Positions 11,604 through 23,204 of a stretch of 64,000 nucleotides of DNA are shown here, piece by piece. The stretch is taken from positions 52,211,418 to 52,275,417 of the forward strand of contig OZ024889.1 in NCBI GenBank assembly GCA_964017195.1, read 5' to 3'. A program made the translations under genes and the position numbers. The first letter of the stretch is position 1. Each line of letters starts with the position of its first letter. The notes beneath the pieces were generated by a model that did not search any database, was not told the origin of the DNA, and saw nothing but the letters and a program-made list of their open reading frames with translations. This stretch comes from Siderastrea radians (taxonomy: Eukaryota; Cnidaria; Anthozoa; Scleractinia; Rhizangiidae).

Positions 11604-11955
11604 CTGTAAGGAAAAAATCATGTCATAATCTTTTTAACAGTCATTCGGGCATCATGCAACCAGAATTGAATTTCAAAAGAGAAACGACAAAGTTTATGGG
11701 CATATATATAGTTTAAAAAAATCGCAAGCTATTTTGCTGTGAACTAGTGCAACTACAGTGGAACTCCGCCTTATGACCATCTCTTATTACTACCACACTT
11801 TTTGTGGTGAAAAAAATGTGGTCACCCATTAATTCCTTGTAAGAAAACCTCGTTAATCCCACAACCCCGTTAATACTATCAGATTCTCGTGGCCAATTAG
11901 TGGTCGTATAAACGGGGCTACACTGCACCTTCGTTACATTTGCTGTGTTTATTAA

Positions 11956-12184
11956 TAGCCTGCGAGCAGGCTCTCTATTCGGGGGGCAACGCAACGTGAA
12001 TTATTTTCTTACGTGAATTATTTTCTTCGAGAGCGCCGAAGGCGCGAGTTTCGGCGAGCGAAGCGAGCCGCTGGGCGAGCGAAGCGAGCCCGCGGTGCTT
12101 CGTTCGCCGAAACTCGCGCCTTCGGCGCTCTCAAAGAAAATAATTCACGTTGCCCCCCCGAATAGAGAGCCTGCTCGCAGGCTA
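11956..12184. mobile_element. TAGCCTG-type fold-back element with 10 bp target duplication
   Basis: The ends are TAGCCTGCGAGCAGGCTC and its complement, and the arms are nearly self-complementary across the whole 229 bp, with GC-rich loop repeats (gcgagcgaagcgagcc). TGTTTATTAA flanks it on both sides (11946-11955 and 12185-12194), a perfect 10 bp target-site duplication. A fragment of the same terminus appears near 33380 (gagcctgctcacaggcta). Non-coding. Confidence 0.88.
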
Positions 12185-13158
12185 TGTTTATTAACAGCAA
12201 TTGTGTTTGAGAGAATAATCAATTTTTTGTTTCTTAAATTCATTCAGCTAGATTTAAAATCCACGAGGGACACTACAAGACCGATGTAATGACCATTAAA
12301 CGTTCTTTTAGACTATTTTCCTTTTAGACCATTTTCTTTCGTGAGCCCAACTTCCCTTAAGCGCCCCCCCCCTCCCTTTTTTTTTGACTGAATAACCTCA
12401 CAAAACTAACAGCTAAACCTATCTCGTTACTGTAAATGGGTGGGTTGAAATGAGTCCGCACCGCATACCCCCTCGCTGGCGTTTGTAAAATGTATGTGCT
12501 TCACGTTCTGATCGCTCTGTTTCAGTAACGGCAATAGTGAAAGTGCCTAGACCATAAGGGAAACTAATACAAATAATCTTAAACCTCGCCAAAATTTCCA
12601 TCTTGTTTGGGTAGCCAATTCGCATTTGATTAAACTTCATTGAAAATGAGATGTTTACTTTATATGCCCCAGACTAAATAACGTGTTGCCATCCCAAATC
12701 TGATTTATGAAATAAGGGGTAGATTTTAGCGATTTTTCGTGCCCAAGAACGAGCTTGTCAACTTGTTGGACGAGTTAAGGGGGCCTTAGAAACGAATAGT
12801 AGGTTGACGTATTCACTTCGTTAATATGACGATATGGAGAAACGGTAAGATTGGACATCTTTTGAAAGACCAAAAAATGTTCCTTTTGTATCGTTTGAGC
12901 ACCTATAATTTGCATGGACATTCAAGATGTACGATTAGAGTTTTTGCATTCCTGAGCAAGAGAGGATAAAGGGATCCTCTCTTGTCCTGAGTCACTGAAC
13001 AACGTAATCGCTGCGCTTATAACTTGTTTAATTAATGCGAGTTTGAAGCAAAAATCATTTTGTTTTCGTTTGTGCCGTTTATTTTTTTAGTACCTCAATG
13101 CACCACTAAAATATACTGCACCAATCTGAATAATAACAAAAGTGATAAAATATATCAC

Positions 13159-13280
13159 CTTTTCAGGGTTTCTTTTAGACAGTTATATTCCAGGAGCCTC
13201 TCGTTCATTGCGACACCAAAGTCACGTAGCTCTCCATCCTTCAGTAGGAATTTGTGGTCTTCTGGGGATATGGGTCGGCC
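13159..13280 (-). CDS. Unidentified multi-exon gene, putative exon a
   Basis: After catttacaag the minus strand is open in phase 0 (GRPISPEDHKFLLKDGELRD ... NCLKETLK) to AAAAG|GTGATA, leaving phase 2. The residues look coding, charged and helical. It cannot be spliced straight to exon b, because phase 2 into exon b's first base hits a stop. Either a small exon of length 3n+1 lies between 11604 and 13157 or this exon belongs to another transcript. I did not find that exon. Upstream exons were also not found. Confidence 0.45.
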
Positions 13281-13289
13281 CTTGTAAAT

Positions 13290-15088
13290 GTGGACATGAA
13301 GGAAAGAAATTCAATTTATAGAAGGGACTGAATAGGCCTTTTATCAGAATATTGAAGGTTTTCAGTTCTAATAGGACAACTTTGGCTCTGTAAAAGTCCA
13401 GAAGTTTCCATCGACTGAAAAATATCAAAATCGGCTTCTGTAATAACACAAGCGGTTGAGCGGTTGATAAATCAAGAAGCATTGTGATCTTCTAGAGAAG
13501 AAAATGTAGGCACAAAATCGTGTTTTACAAAAGATAAACCAATCATGAGAGACCTTGTAAGAGCTGCGTATTACCTGAAAAAAACATAGGCGCGCAATAC
13601 GCGCAGAACCAATGACGTTTTTTTTCACAATATGGTGAAATTTGTCCTGACAACCTATGGGACTTTACACCTCCGGTAAGTCCCACCCTAACCCCTCAGC
13701 CCCCCGCCCCCCCACCACCACCATCAAAAAGATCTTGTGGTTATCCACTATAAAACCTGGTAATGATTCAGCAGCGTGACTACGCGGAGTAAAAAAAAAC
13801 CGAAGAAAGCTCTTTGTTTCACGGTTCTTCAAAGAACACAGACAAAAACAAGTAAACTTAAACTTAAACTCTCCGTCGAAAAATATTGCATACATAATTT
13901 AGGCAAAGATCAGTGGAAAGTTAACAATTTTACTTCAGAAATAAATGCAAGTTGCAGTTGAACCTTTTAATTTCTTACTTCTACCGGCGAATATCCAATA
14001 CTTTTCAGTGCTCATAAACGGTCAACTTTCTAAAGGGTGCCGTTTTGACGCTCTGCGTGATTTGCGTGACACGCGACTCGCTTTACTTTGTTTAATTTGT
14101 AAGGTTTCAGACGTTTCAGGCAACCACTTACGTTCTTAGTACATTGTATTGCCAAAACAGGAGTCTGCCATCAAACGGCGTTTCTTGTATCCACAATATT
14201 TTCGTTCGAAATCGGTTTGAACTAGCGTTTATAAACACGACTGAAATAGTTTTGCAACTATATTTATTTCCCCTGTTATTTGAAGTTGCTTGCTTTGTAA
14301 TCAAGTCGGCTATAATAATTTTCGTCTTTTTGCTTCACAAATCGACCAAAGTATGTTTACATTTGTAACTTTCCCACGGTACAAAGTTATTTTTAGCTCA
14401 CGTGTTTATTTGGAGTCTCAACCTACAGCCGAATAAATTTCGTTTGCTTTACCTTCGAAACAGTACGAAAATGTTCAAATTCAGCTCGCTTTCCAGTAGA
14501 TCCAACAGGTCTCTGTTAGAATGCTTTGTCACATATCTGTTGTTGTTAATCTTTCGGTACTGTTTCGGTCGGTTCGAGATGTTTCAAGTGTTGCGTTACA
14601 TTCCTTATAAGGCTGAAATTACAGCTGTCAACTATGCCAATTTCTCAACATACGCTTTACACTTTGAGCTATGAATAACCCCGAAATAACGTTTAGTATC
14701 TTGTTAAGATTTTACTACATCCATCCTCTAATTCCTTGATCACCACTGTGACTTGGATTTTAATACTAGTTTCATTCAAGTTTTTCAGTTTTAAGAATAG
14801 CTAGCAACAAGCCGCGCAATTTCCGATTTAGTTTTAATTGGGTTCATGTTTTATAACACGCACACAAAAATGACACTGCAAATTTTAGATTCGCTGTTAC
14901 CGAGAGATAATCCCGAAACATTTTATGCTGTTTTACTCTACTCTTTTCACTATCGTTATAAACTTGGGCTTTAAATATTGTTTCTTTCACTGTTAATTAG
15001 GGATCGATGTAACGTTAATTTCCACGTTCTGTTCATACAACATCTCAAATTGGCAAGTCCGTCTTGTATTTGCTGCATGTACTTCAGC
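13290..15088. other. AT-rich region, no gene recognised
   Basis: Several short frames occur on both strands, but none shows a start context, splice pair or family motif that I can defend. There is a C-rich run at 13697-13722. The exons upstream of exon a should lie here or further right if that exon is real. Confidence 0.4.
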
Positions 15089-15432
15089 TAAGTAAACACA
15101 GGACTACAACGCGAATAAAATCCTGCCAGACCTCACGTACACAAAACAGGCATTCGAAGTAGATTCACACTTGCGAATGCAAAACACTTCAAAGCCCGGG
15201 GGTCTTACTCCCATAACATTAGCTGTATGGGTTTGTGCCGCTGATAAGGTAAGACTTTCAGTGTCCCGGTGCACACCCCCACCCATCGTCTCACAGAATA
15301 TCCCCCCAGCCTCACAAATCGTAAAACAGACATCGCACGTACAGACATCGCACTTACGTACAACGTCTATCGTTGATTTTTAGGCTCTGACAGTAGCCAT
15401 ATGACGTCACTAACGTGACGTCATTGGCTAAA
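15089..15432. repeat. Dispersed repeat, copy 2 (pair with 1650-1980)
   Basis: Near-identical to 1650-1980 with small indels, including a short internal duplication of cagacatcgcac at about 15329-15352. Both copies end with the same gacgtcac-taacgtgacgtc block. Confidence 0.8.
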
Positions 15433-15757
15433 AATTGAGCCATTTTTCCCTCCACAGTACACCTGTGCTTGGAAGCTTCCAAAAACCTTTTTCGGGTAAT
15501 TTTTGCGAGTGAACTGCCTGATGCTGGGGCAATACTATTCATTTTAGCAAAGTTGTTTGATGGTTGGCAGAACTAAACAGCCAAAGAGATGCACAAGAAT
15601 CAGTAAGAAATTAGTTTTTACATTGAAAAGCATGTCGAGTCGCTACCGGGAGCAAGTAAAAGTGAGCTTATTAGAGCAACTGTAGTTTCACGAGTGCTCT
15701 CCTTGAACTTAATTAGCTTTCCAAAGAATGCTGCAAGAACAGCTGCCAGTGAAAGTT
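15433..15757. repeat. Older dispersed repeat, left half (split by the 15758-17099 element)
   Basis: This segment is homologous, in inverse orientation, to about 58580-58920: shared landmarks are gagccatttttccctcca, ttggaagcttcc, the TTTACTTGCTCCCGG-type stretch, ctttccaaagaatgctgc and cagctg. The repeat resumes at about 17109 after the insertion (gtgctgaagtcg ... gcggtccgcattgtg). The 58.6 kb copy has no insertion at the equivalent point. Confidence 0.8.
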
Positions 15758-17099
15758 CATCCTCGGAGACCCAGGGGCAGCTAGTCGGGACGACGAGATT
15801 TTCATGGGCGAAAGTTTACAACAAGAGCGGAAGAGCCCCTGGGCACTTACTCTTACCGAGTTCCAGAAGCCTTTGAAATCCTGCCTTCTGATTGGCCAGA
15901 AAAAATTTTTTCTGGCTAATCAGCGAAGAGGAACAGCCGGGCGACTCTCACGTCTTCTTACACGAGGTTGTTTTCCTCATCAATCGCCGTAGTAGCGTGG
16001 CCCATTCAACGGGAACATTTTTGAGGAGAGCTTCAGAAAAAAATAATAATAAATAAACGAAGTCGAGGAAATCGCAAACTATAACGTGGCCGCAAGAAAA
16101 CACACTCACAGGGAATTTTTCACGGCGGACTTATCGAAGGTAACGCAAATTTTTAGAGCTAGCGACTTCCCCTTTCTCCAATGTAACTAATTATTTCTCC
16201 TTCCTCGTTGATCTTCGTCTGAAACTTTCCATCTCTGATGCACGGGCCACGCAACTATGTTGATCGAGCGTGTCATGTCACGTACTAGAGAGAACTAGTT
16301 CTCTCTAGTACGTGACATAACCTCGCATCGACCGTTAAGCAGAAAATCGCCCAGATCGGCCTCCAGAAGTTCGGAAAAGCAATAAAAACACAGCAAACAC
16401 ACAGCAGGTAATTTTTTTCAAACTGTATTTCCATTTTAATGCATTTTCAGCGGAAAACCGCCGATTATTTTCGATCGAATTTCAGCTCCATACAAACACT
16501 CATATTACGCTTTGGTTAACTGTGGTTCCCACGCTCGATCGACATAGTTGCGTGGTCCGTGCATCGGAGATTCCCGTGGAAAGTTTCAGACGTAGTTCAA
16601 CGAACAAGGAGAAATAATTAGTAACATCGTTTACTCGAGTAGCTATTAGCCTCATGCAACACTTGAGAATGGGGAGTCGTTAGCTCTAAAAATTTACGAT
16701 ACCTTCGATAAGTCCTTCGTGAAAAATCCCGCTGAGTGTTTGTTTTCTTCCGGCCACGTTATAGTTTGCGATTTCTTCGACTTGGTTTATATATTTAGTA
16801 TTAAAGTTTTTTTTTTCTGAAGCTCTCCTCAAAAATGTTCCCGTTGAACGGGCTACGCTACTACGGCGATTGATGAGGAAAACAACCTCGTGTAAGAAGA
16901 CAGGAGAGTCGCCCGGCTGTTCCTCTTCGCTGATTGGCCAGAAAAAAAGTTTTCTGGCCAATCAGAAGGCGGGATTTCAAACGCTTCTGGAACTCGTTCG
17001 GTAAGAGTAAGTGCCCAGGGGCTCTTCCGCTCTTGTTGTAAACTTTCGCCCATGAAAATCTCGTCGTCCCGACTAGCTGCCCCTGGGTCTCCGAGGATG
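15758..17099. mobile_element. Long-inverted-repeat DNA element (Mutator-like architecture) with 9 bp target duplication
   Basis: The left end CATCCTCGGAGACCCAGGGG is mirrored by CCCCTGGGTCTCCGAGGATG at the right. The arms stay complementary for roughly 500 bp each (to about 16275 and from about 16535), leaving a middle of about 260 bp that holds a perfect palindrome near 16277-16317 (TCACGTACTAGAGAGAACTA mirrored). GTGAAAGTT flanks both ends (15749-15757, 17100-17108). Long arms plus a 9 bp duplication fit Mutator-type or related elements. No transposase is encoded; the frames inside are mirror images of each other and not genes. Confidence 0.92.
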
Positions 17100-17446
17100 G
17101 TGAAAGTTGTGCTGAAGTCGTCTTTTTGAAGAAAAATAAGTCAACATCACCGTTTCCTCAGCGGTCCGCATTGTGTTTTTGCCATTTTGTTTTCCCTTGT
17201 CGTTTTTCGTCTCTTGGCGAATAACTGCACAACTGAAATGTACTGTATTTTAGGGGACAGTAAGTTGAGAAGAATCTTACAATCCATAAATGCAATCCAA
17301 TTTATGAGTGTTTAGAGTGATTAGGATAAAAACGCAAAACAATTCAGGAGTAGAAAAGTAAGTTTTACAATGGCACGACCTTCCTCTCTGTTTTAGAATG
17401 CTTTTAAAACAGTGTTTTCAGTAAAATGAAAGTCATAAAAAGACAC

Positions 17447-18304
17447 TGTCACGTATAGCATTTTCTTTTAGAGGGAAAGGAAACATATCTAAGTCATAAT
17501 TTGATGAAAAATCTTTCCATTCGCAATTTGTTCGTAAGAGATTAGAAAGAGTCAAAAGAGTACACAAATTGTGAAGCAGCTTCTTGAAAGAAAAACAAAA
17601 ACGGCACCTAATAACCTGGCTGCCGATAGTCTACGAAATCTTAAAAGAAAACCTACCTCCTCTCGGTCTTTAAAATTGTCTATAGCTGTTAAAAACTGCA
17701 GCAACCGATGGAATGAAAAGCGGCTTGACCAAACGCTGAAGTAGACGAGTTGCCGATTTTGATAACTCCACTGAGCGATGTGGTCGAATGAGAAAGAACA
17801 AATCGAAAACTTAACGAGAAATTTCAGCTTTCGATTACAGGTCACTTCGCTTCAGAGCTACTGATTCCGATTTAGTGTCACGTATAGCATTTTCTTTTAG
17901 AGGGAAAGGAAACATATCTAAGTCATAATTTGATGAAAAATCTTTCCATTCGCAATTTGTTCGTAAGAGATTAGAAAGAGTCAAAAGAGTACACAAATTG
18001 TGAAGCAGCTTCTTGAAAGAAAAACAAAAACGGCACCTAATAACCTGGCTGCCGATAGTCTACGAAATCTTAAAAGAAAACCTACCTCCTCTCGGTCTTT
18101 AAAATTGTCTATAGCTGTTAAAAACTGCAGCAACCGATGGAATGAAAAGCGGCTTGACCAAACGCTGAAGTGGACGAGTTGCCGATTTTGATAACTCCAC
18201 TGAGCGATGTGGTCGAATGAGAAAGAACAAATCGAAAACTTAACGAGAAATTTCAGCTTTCGATTACAGGTCACTTCGCTTCAGAGCTACTGATTCCGAT
18301 TTAG
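17447..18304. repeat. 429 bp tandem duplication, two nearly identical copies
   Basis: Copy 1 is 17447-17875 and copy 2 is 17876-18304. I see a single difference (gaagtagacg versus gaagtggacg), so the duplication is very recent or is an assembly duplicate. Both copies carry the same minus-strand open frame of 97 codons, which has no recognisable domain and which I leave unannotated. The breakpoints share only TG microhomology. Confidence 0.95.
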
Positions 18305-18724
18305 TGGCATTTCGTGTTACTTGCCAAGATCCGAACATGATGAAAACCCAAAACGATAACCAATTAGACTGAGTTATATTTAGCTGTTGTAGAAGCGACG
18401 TTCCCAGTTCATTCAAGCGAACAGCCAATAAATCTGAGATGATCTGACAAGCCTTGACAGTTAAATGACAGAATATTGAAACATTCTGAAAGCAAGGAAC
18501 ACAGCGCAAAAAGAACAAAGTATTTCATGCGGACAGTTTAAAGCTCGAAAAAAATTAATAATAACAGAAGAGTGACTTTCGAGTTCGGATTATTGTGGGG
18601 CAATTCACGGGAAAAATATGTGCCAGAATTTGCGGTGCTGTACAGAAAACTTTCGGTTTTTGTTTTCTTCTTTTTTTAAGAAACACTTTTTCGAAAGAAC
18701 ATCGCGCCCGAAAATACCCCCCCA

Positions 18725-18780
18725 CCCGAATTTTTGTTTTTTTTGGGGGGGGGGATTTTTTTTTTTTTTTTGAGAAACGA
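18725..18780. repeat. Homopolymer-rich tract
   Basis: Runs of T, G and T follow one another. Frames crossing it are low-complexity artefacts. Confidence 0.8.
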
Positions 18781-19343
18781 ACACCAGCTTATTCATGAGA
18801 GCTCCGCTGTTAGGCTAGCCTATCTATATATATTACGGACTTGGTCTGACTCCGGTGAGATTTGCAGTAGACTTCTAGAACTTCCAAGGACGTCCACAAC
18901 AATCAAGATTCTCGGCTGCACAACATTCATTGAACAATGAAATCGCCTAACGGCACTCCGTTATAGTATGTTCTTTGAAAGGCAATCGCAAAATCTCCAT
19001 GCAGTTGGCAGGGATAAAAATCAATCGACGTTTTGCGAGAGTTTTGCTTTGCTTGCCTTCTTTCACCACGCGTCCCCTCCGCCATCCCAGCATGCATCAC
19101 TTCAACTTGCGATTCATTCCCCACCGGGGAGGAGAGCGTCAAGAAAGTCCTCACCGATAGAAAACATGTCGTGCGTGAGTTGGTAAAAAGTGCAGTTAAC
19201 TTTAAAAATGCACGGTGACCCCTAGTTTTTATTTAATCAATCGAAAGCGGGACAACTGTTAGGTGTTGTGAAATAATTTTTTTTTTCAGAGAAAAACTAT
19301 TGGTCACAAGTTATTTTACAAAACGTTCCAATCTACTAGGTCA

Positions 19344-20322
19344 AACAAGAAAGCCCATTGGGCATTTTAACCGGCCATTCTGACCCTCCCCACCCCTAGG
19401 TTTCACAAATGTTAGCACGATCCTCTATTTATACGAACCGGCGTGACGAAAAGTGTGATTGTGTGACACAATATTTTGACTATAACGTTACTGGATGACG
19501 TAATGTTTAAACTCTGATGACTCAGCTTATCTTTCTTATCGCTTTTATTTGTGCTGAAAAACGCAAATTCACTCAAACGTTGAATGTCGATATAAATTCG
19601 TCCACAACTGAGAATGCTCACACCGGGACGACGAAGTATTTACTGTTGTGCCTAGACCTTAAATACAAACAGTGAACATAGCAGTAGAATCAAAATATAA
19701 CGCTTGATAAACACGAGCTCGAGCAGATCGTCAGAGTATGGGGCACGTCAAGGCATATCTCATGACGTGACGTTTAAATCCGGTTTGCTAACCCGGGAAT
19801 CCCCTTGCAAAAGTAAACAAGCGAGCGGGGACGAAAGTCGCCTACGTCTTTGAAAGCTAAAGCGCCTGTCGAGCCGCAATCGATTTCGCGCTCACTCGCT
19901 TGTTTTTCTTTTCCTTCACTATCTCTGAACGGAAAGAGAGAGACTGCTCGTAGCCTTTAGCGAACACCACACGCAAACTACACAAATCCGTCGATAATAT
20001 TCAGATATTTTCGTTCTTTCAATGCAAAAAGACTCGTAACTCAATTGCGCATGCGTTATACAAGACAAATACAAAACACCCCAAACTTAACAACCCTTCG
20101 CCGTTCATATCTTAAACACTGTAAATTAAAAGACAAAAACATAGGAAGGTAACATTCAGAAGACTTATATGCGCATGCGTCTCATATAAGACAGTACCGC
20201 TCTTGAGTACCCGTACCACAAGCTTTACAGCACTTTCTTCGTATGTTAAGCCAACTTGCTTACCGGAAAAGCCGTGTCCATTTTAAAAACCGGCGGTCGC
20301 CATCATGGCGACGGCCGGTTAA
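19344..20322. mobile_element. Dispersed DNA element, copy A (TTAACCGGCC ends)
   Basis: A non-coding unit is shared with 26237-27675. TTAACCGGCC occurs at the left (19367) and GGCCGGTTAA at the right (20313-20322), so a TTAA-bounded inverted-repeat element of 948 bp (19371-20318) is possible. However, homology between the two copies extends about 25 bp outside the left TTAA (aagaaagcccattgggcatt), so the true boundary is uncertain. Shared landmarks include gaaccggcgtgacga, a GATGACGTAATGTTTAAAC block and paired gcgcatgcgt strings. Confidence 0.7.
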
Positions 20323-20329
20323 CAATGGC

Positions 20330-21831
20330 CCTAAGGAGCGGAAATTCGCATATGGAATTCCGCAGCATGTTGAGAATTGTATCTGTTGTTAATCATTACA
20401 AAGTGCCTATCAGTTTACATCTCCTACTTAAGTCAAATAATGGCTGTATTTGATGTTAAAAAGTTTTTTCCTCTTATTTAAAAAAATGCTCAGTCAGCAC
20501 TTTTCCACCATCTTTGGGCCTAATTATCTCCGAAAAAATGCACGGTGACCCTCCATTTTCTTTTTGGATTTTAACAGCCCTAGGTACGAATAACAAATCC
20601 CACATGGGGACAAATAAGAAAAAATACCTTTCCATTAGGGGCCACCATCAGCCACCATCCTTATTAAGTCAGTTAGCATTTTATTTCATGCACCCGTTCA
20701 CTAAAAAGCCCTTGTTTCCTGGCCTAATACAATAGTTCAAGTCAATATTAAGATTCTACTTTATTCAATAAACAACTATGTATATTGTATTTTATCAGAA
20801 ACTCATAAGGACTTGAAACGTGTAACTCGCATATATAGGTTTTGAACGATGCTCGTAATTATTCATTTTCGCAAGTACCATATTTGGAACATGAAGAGAG
20901 AGAGAACTGACCAATCAATCTTCGTGAACGACGTGACGTAATTTTACACCAAGTTCCCACACTTGTTCATAGATTAATGGCCGACAAACTGGGGAAAATG
21001 AAGCCGAAAAATTTTCAAACGTAGGGACGACAAAGCGAAAAGAAATACCGGTTTCGAAGACCGAGCAGGAAATTTTTGAAGCAAAAAAAAAATTAGTAAT
21101 TGAAACAACATGGAGCAAAGCGCTGGGGTAAGAACTAAATCGGACTGTAAAACCAAACCAAAATAGTCTAGCGTTGTTTTTATGATTTCAGTCCGGCTTC
21201 TTTCACCGTCGCACTATCAACAAATGTTCACAAAAGGTAGATTTTATACGGAAAACTTTTGACACCGAAATATCAAGAATGACACAAAAATAAAACACAG
21301 CAAAATTGAAGAGAACCGTTTAATAATATTGAAGTGTCATACGTTTTCAGTGATTCGCTACAAAATCAAGCTAAATAAGCTGAATAAGAAAGGACGACTT
21401 TTTCTTCGGCTATATACTACAAAAATAACATCGTTTTACCTGCAGTCGATGTAGCTCTGAGTTCAAGCAGCTCCAAATGTTCAAATAAAGAGAACGTAAT
21501 GCAAAATAAGTTGAATGATCGCTTTCCCAGTTGTTTGATTCATTGTTAACATGTTTTTTGCCACATCCCGTCCGCGGCCTCTGAACCTGGAACCGCTATA
21601 CGTTTTGTCTTCGTTTCAACTCTCCGAGCTTCAATCCGCTTTGGGCGATGAACACAATTTTTTTCTGGAAACATTAAACCTGTACCACATTTTAAAGCTA
21701 ATAATTGTACGACTTTTTCGAAAAAACGTATTCCCGGACGTTCACTTCGAAGCAGTTTCATTGATTCATTCAGGTTTGCAAAGAAACGCTGCAACACTTC
21801 GCAAGGTTTTGGCGCCTTAAACTCGTGCGTG

Positions 21832-21866
<35 letters not shown>

Positions 21867-21930
21867 AAAAATGAATATTTACGAGCATCGAACGCGAGTT
21901 GCACGTTTCAACTCCTTATGAGTTTCTGAT
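20330..21930. other. No gene recognised
   Basis: The stretch holds short repeat fragments (for example an outlier at 20515-20580 of the tctctgaaaaatgc unit seen at 22.9-23.1 kb). The open frames at 21546-21820 overlap on both strands with no motif. Confidence 0.4.
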
Positions 21931-21964
21931 TTTATAACATAGAGGAAACATAGAGGGCAAAATT

Positions 21965-22085
21965 ACTGAATGCTGATTGGTTGAGACAGAGGGCATTTTT
22001 TCTTAATTTTCTTTCGGACGAGGGCAAAATTACTGACTCCTGATTGGCCAAGCGCCAAAATTACTCGCATTTGATTGGCTGAGCG
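21965..22085. repeat. Triplicated ATTGG (inverted CCAAT) block
   Basis: Three spaced copies of a 'caaaattactg...tgattgg' unit occur near 21960, 22027 and 22056, each carrying an inverted CCAAT box (ATTGG). This could be a repeat or a promoter-like array; no gene start is visible beside it. Confidence 0.5.
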
Positions 22086-22620
22086 CGAGAGCGCGCCATT
22101 TGCATTTTGTAGGCGTCTTGAAACGAAAAACGGATTTTGAGTTGTTCAACACAAGGATCGCTTTTAAGCTTAAGTTTGACTTTTAACCGGGTTAGTTGGT
22201 AAAAATGGTATGGAAATCAGGTGTAAGCTTGAAGAGAAATTCCAAAAGGTGAATCTATATATGTTACGGGAAACAGCAAATGGTTATTTGTTTTAAAACT
22301 ACTGAAAACTTTGGAGCGATGTGGTCGATAATTTTTCCACCGAGAGGAAGCTTCGCAACTCAGGTGAATAAAATTAACTTAGTGTGAGTTTTAAGTGTTT
22401 TAAGTGTTTTTAAGTGTGTTTTTCAATGAACTAGAATTGTATTTATCTCTTAAGATGTACATAATTGTCAGTCTTTCTTGTTCTGTGCGCTGAGCAACAG
22501 TTAAACTGCTTGAGTGGTGAATTGTTTACGAGCGGGTACTTTTATTCTGAGGGCCGGCTGATTGTGTTTCAACGTGCGTGGAAAGTTTTCCGAAAATTTT
22601 GCCCTCTGTGTTATAAACAA

Positions 22621-22782
22621 GTAATCGCATTGAGTCCTCGTAGAATTAAGGATAAATTGCACTTGTATTTTCAAAGTTTTCACAAATTGCCCTCGTCGCT
22701 GCGCGACGCGGGCAATTTTGTGAAACCTTCGAAAATACGCGTGAAAATTTATCCTTAATTCTACTCGGCCTCATGCGATTAC
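22621..22782. mobile_element. Fold-back element (GTAATCGCAT ends)
   Basis: GTAATCGCATTGAGTCCTCG at the left pairs with the complement at the right end (CGGCCTCATGCGATTAC), and gaattaaggataaatt also pairs inside. The centre is a GC-rich hairpin (cgtcgctgcgcgacg). No clear target duplication. Confidence 0.75.
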
Positions 22783-22800
22783 ATATACTAATTGATGATT

Positions 22801-23189
22801 TAAGGACGGTGCCTCCTTTTGTTACTGCGCATACGTTCTGTGCACCTCGGGATATTCGGGTTTCTTAAGGAATTTGCCCACTAATGCAACAATATTTTTG
22901 CGCAGTTTAAGGCTATATGGAAAAAGCAGATCTTAGCAAGGGCTATCAGAATCCAAAAAGGAAAATTGGGGGTAACCACGTATTTTTCAGAGATAATTAA
23001 GCAACCATTATTCTAAAAAAGCGTTAAAATACAAAGAATGCATGGCAATTTCAATCCGAGTTTAAGCTCAATTATCTCTGAAAAATGCGTGGTTACCCAC
23101 ATTTTTCTTTTTGGATTCCAATTAGCTTGCTAAGATCTACTTTGTAAAAACCTTTACAAAAATACATCTGTATTAGGAGGCACCGCTTA
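22801..23189. mobile_element. Fold-back element (TAAGGACGGTGCC ends)
   Basis: The left end TAAGGACGGTGCCTCCT pairs with AGGAGGCACCGCTTA at the right. Inner arms pair agatcttagcaag, atccaaaaaggaaaa and tggttacc...tctctgaaaaat. The middle of about 65 bp is unpaired. Non-coding. Confidence 0.85.
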
Positions 23190-23204
23190 GTAAAGTTCTT
23201 CTAA

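Noticed and set aside
12419..12640. Minus-strand 73-codon frame as the missing exon between a and b
   Set aside because: Boundaries and phase do not fit (needs length 3n+1 with phase 2 entry), and no splice pair is convincing.
16686..17053. Minus-strand frames resembling plus-strand frames at 15804-15992
   Set aside because: They are mirror images created by the arms of the 15758-17099 inverted-repeat element.
17552..18274. Two identical 97-codon frames suggesting a tandem gene pair
   Set aside because: They result from the 429 bp tandem duplication; no domain, no supported start or splice sites.
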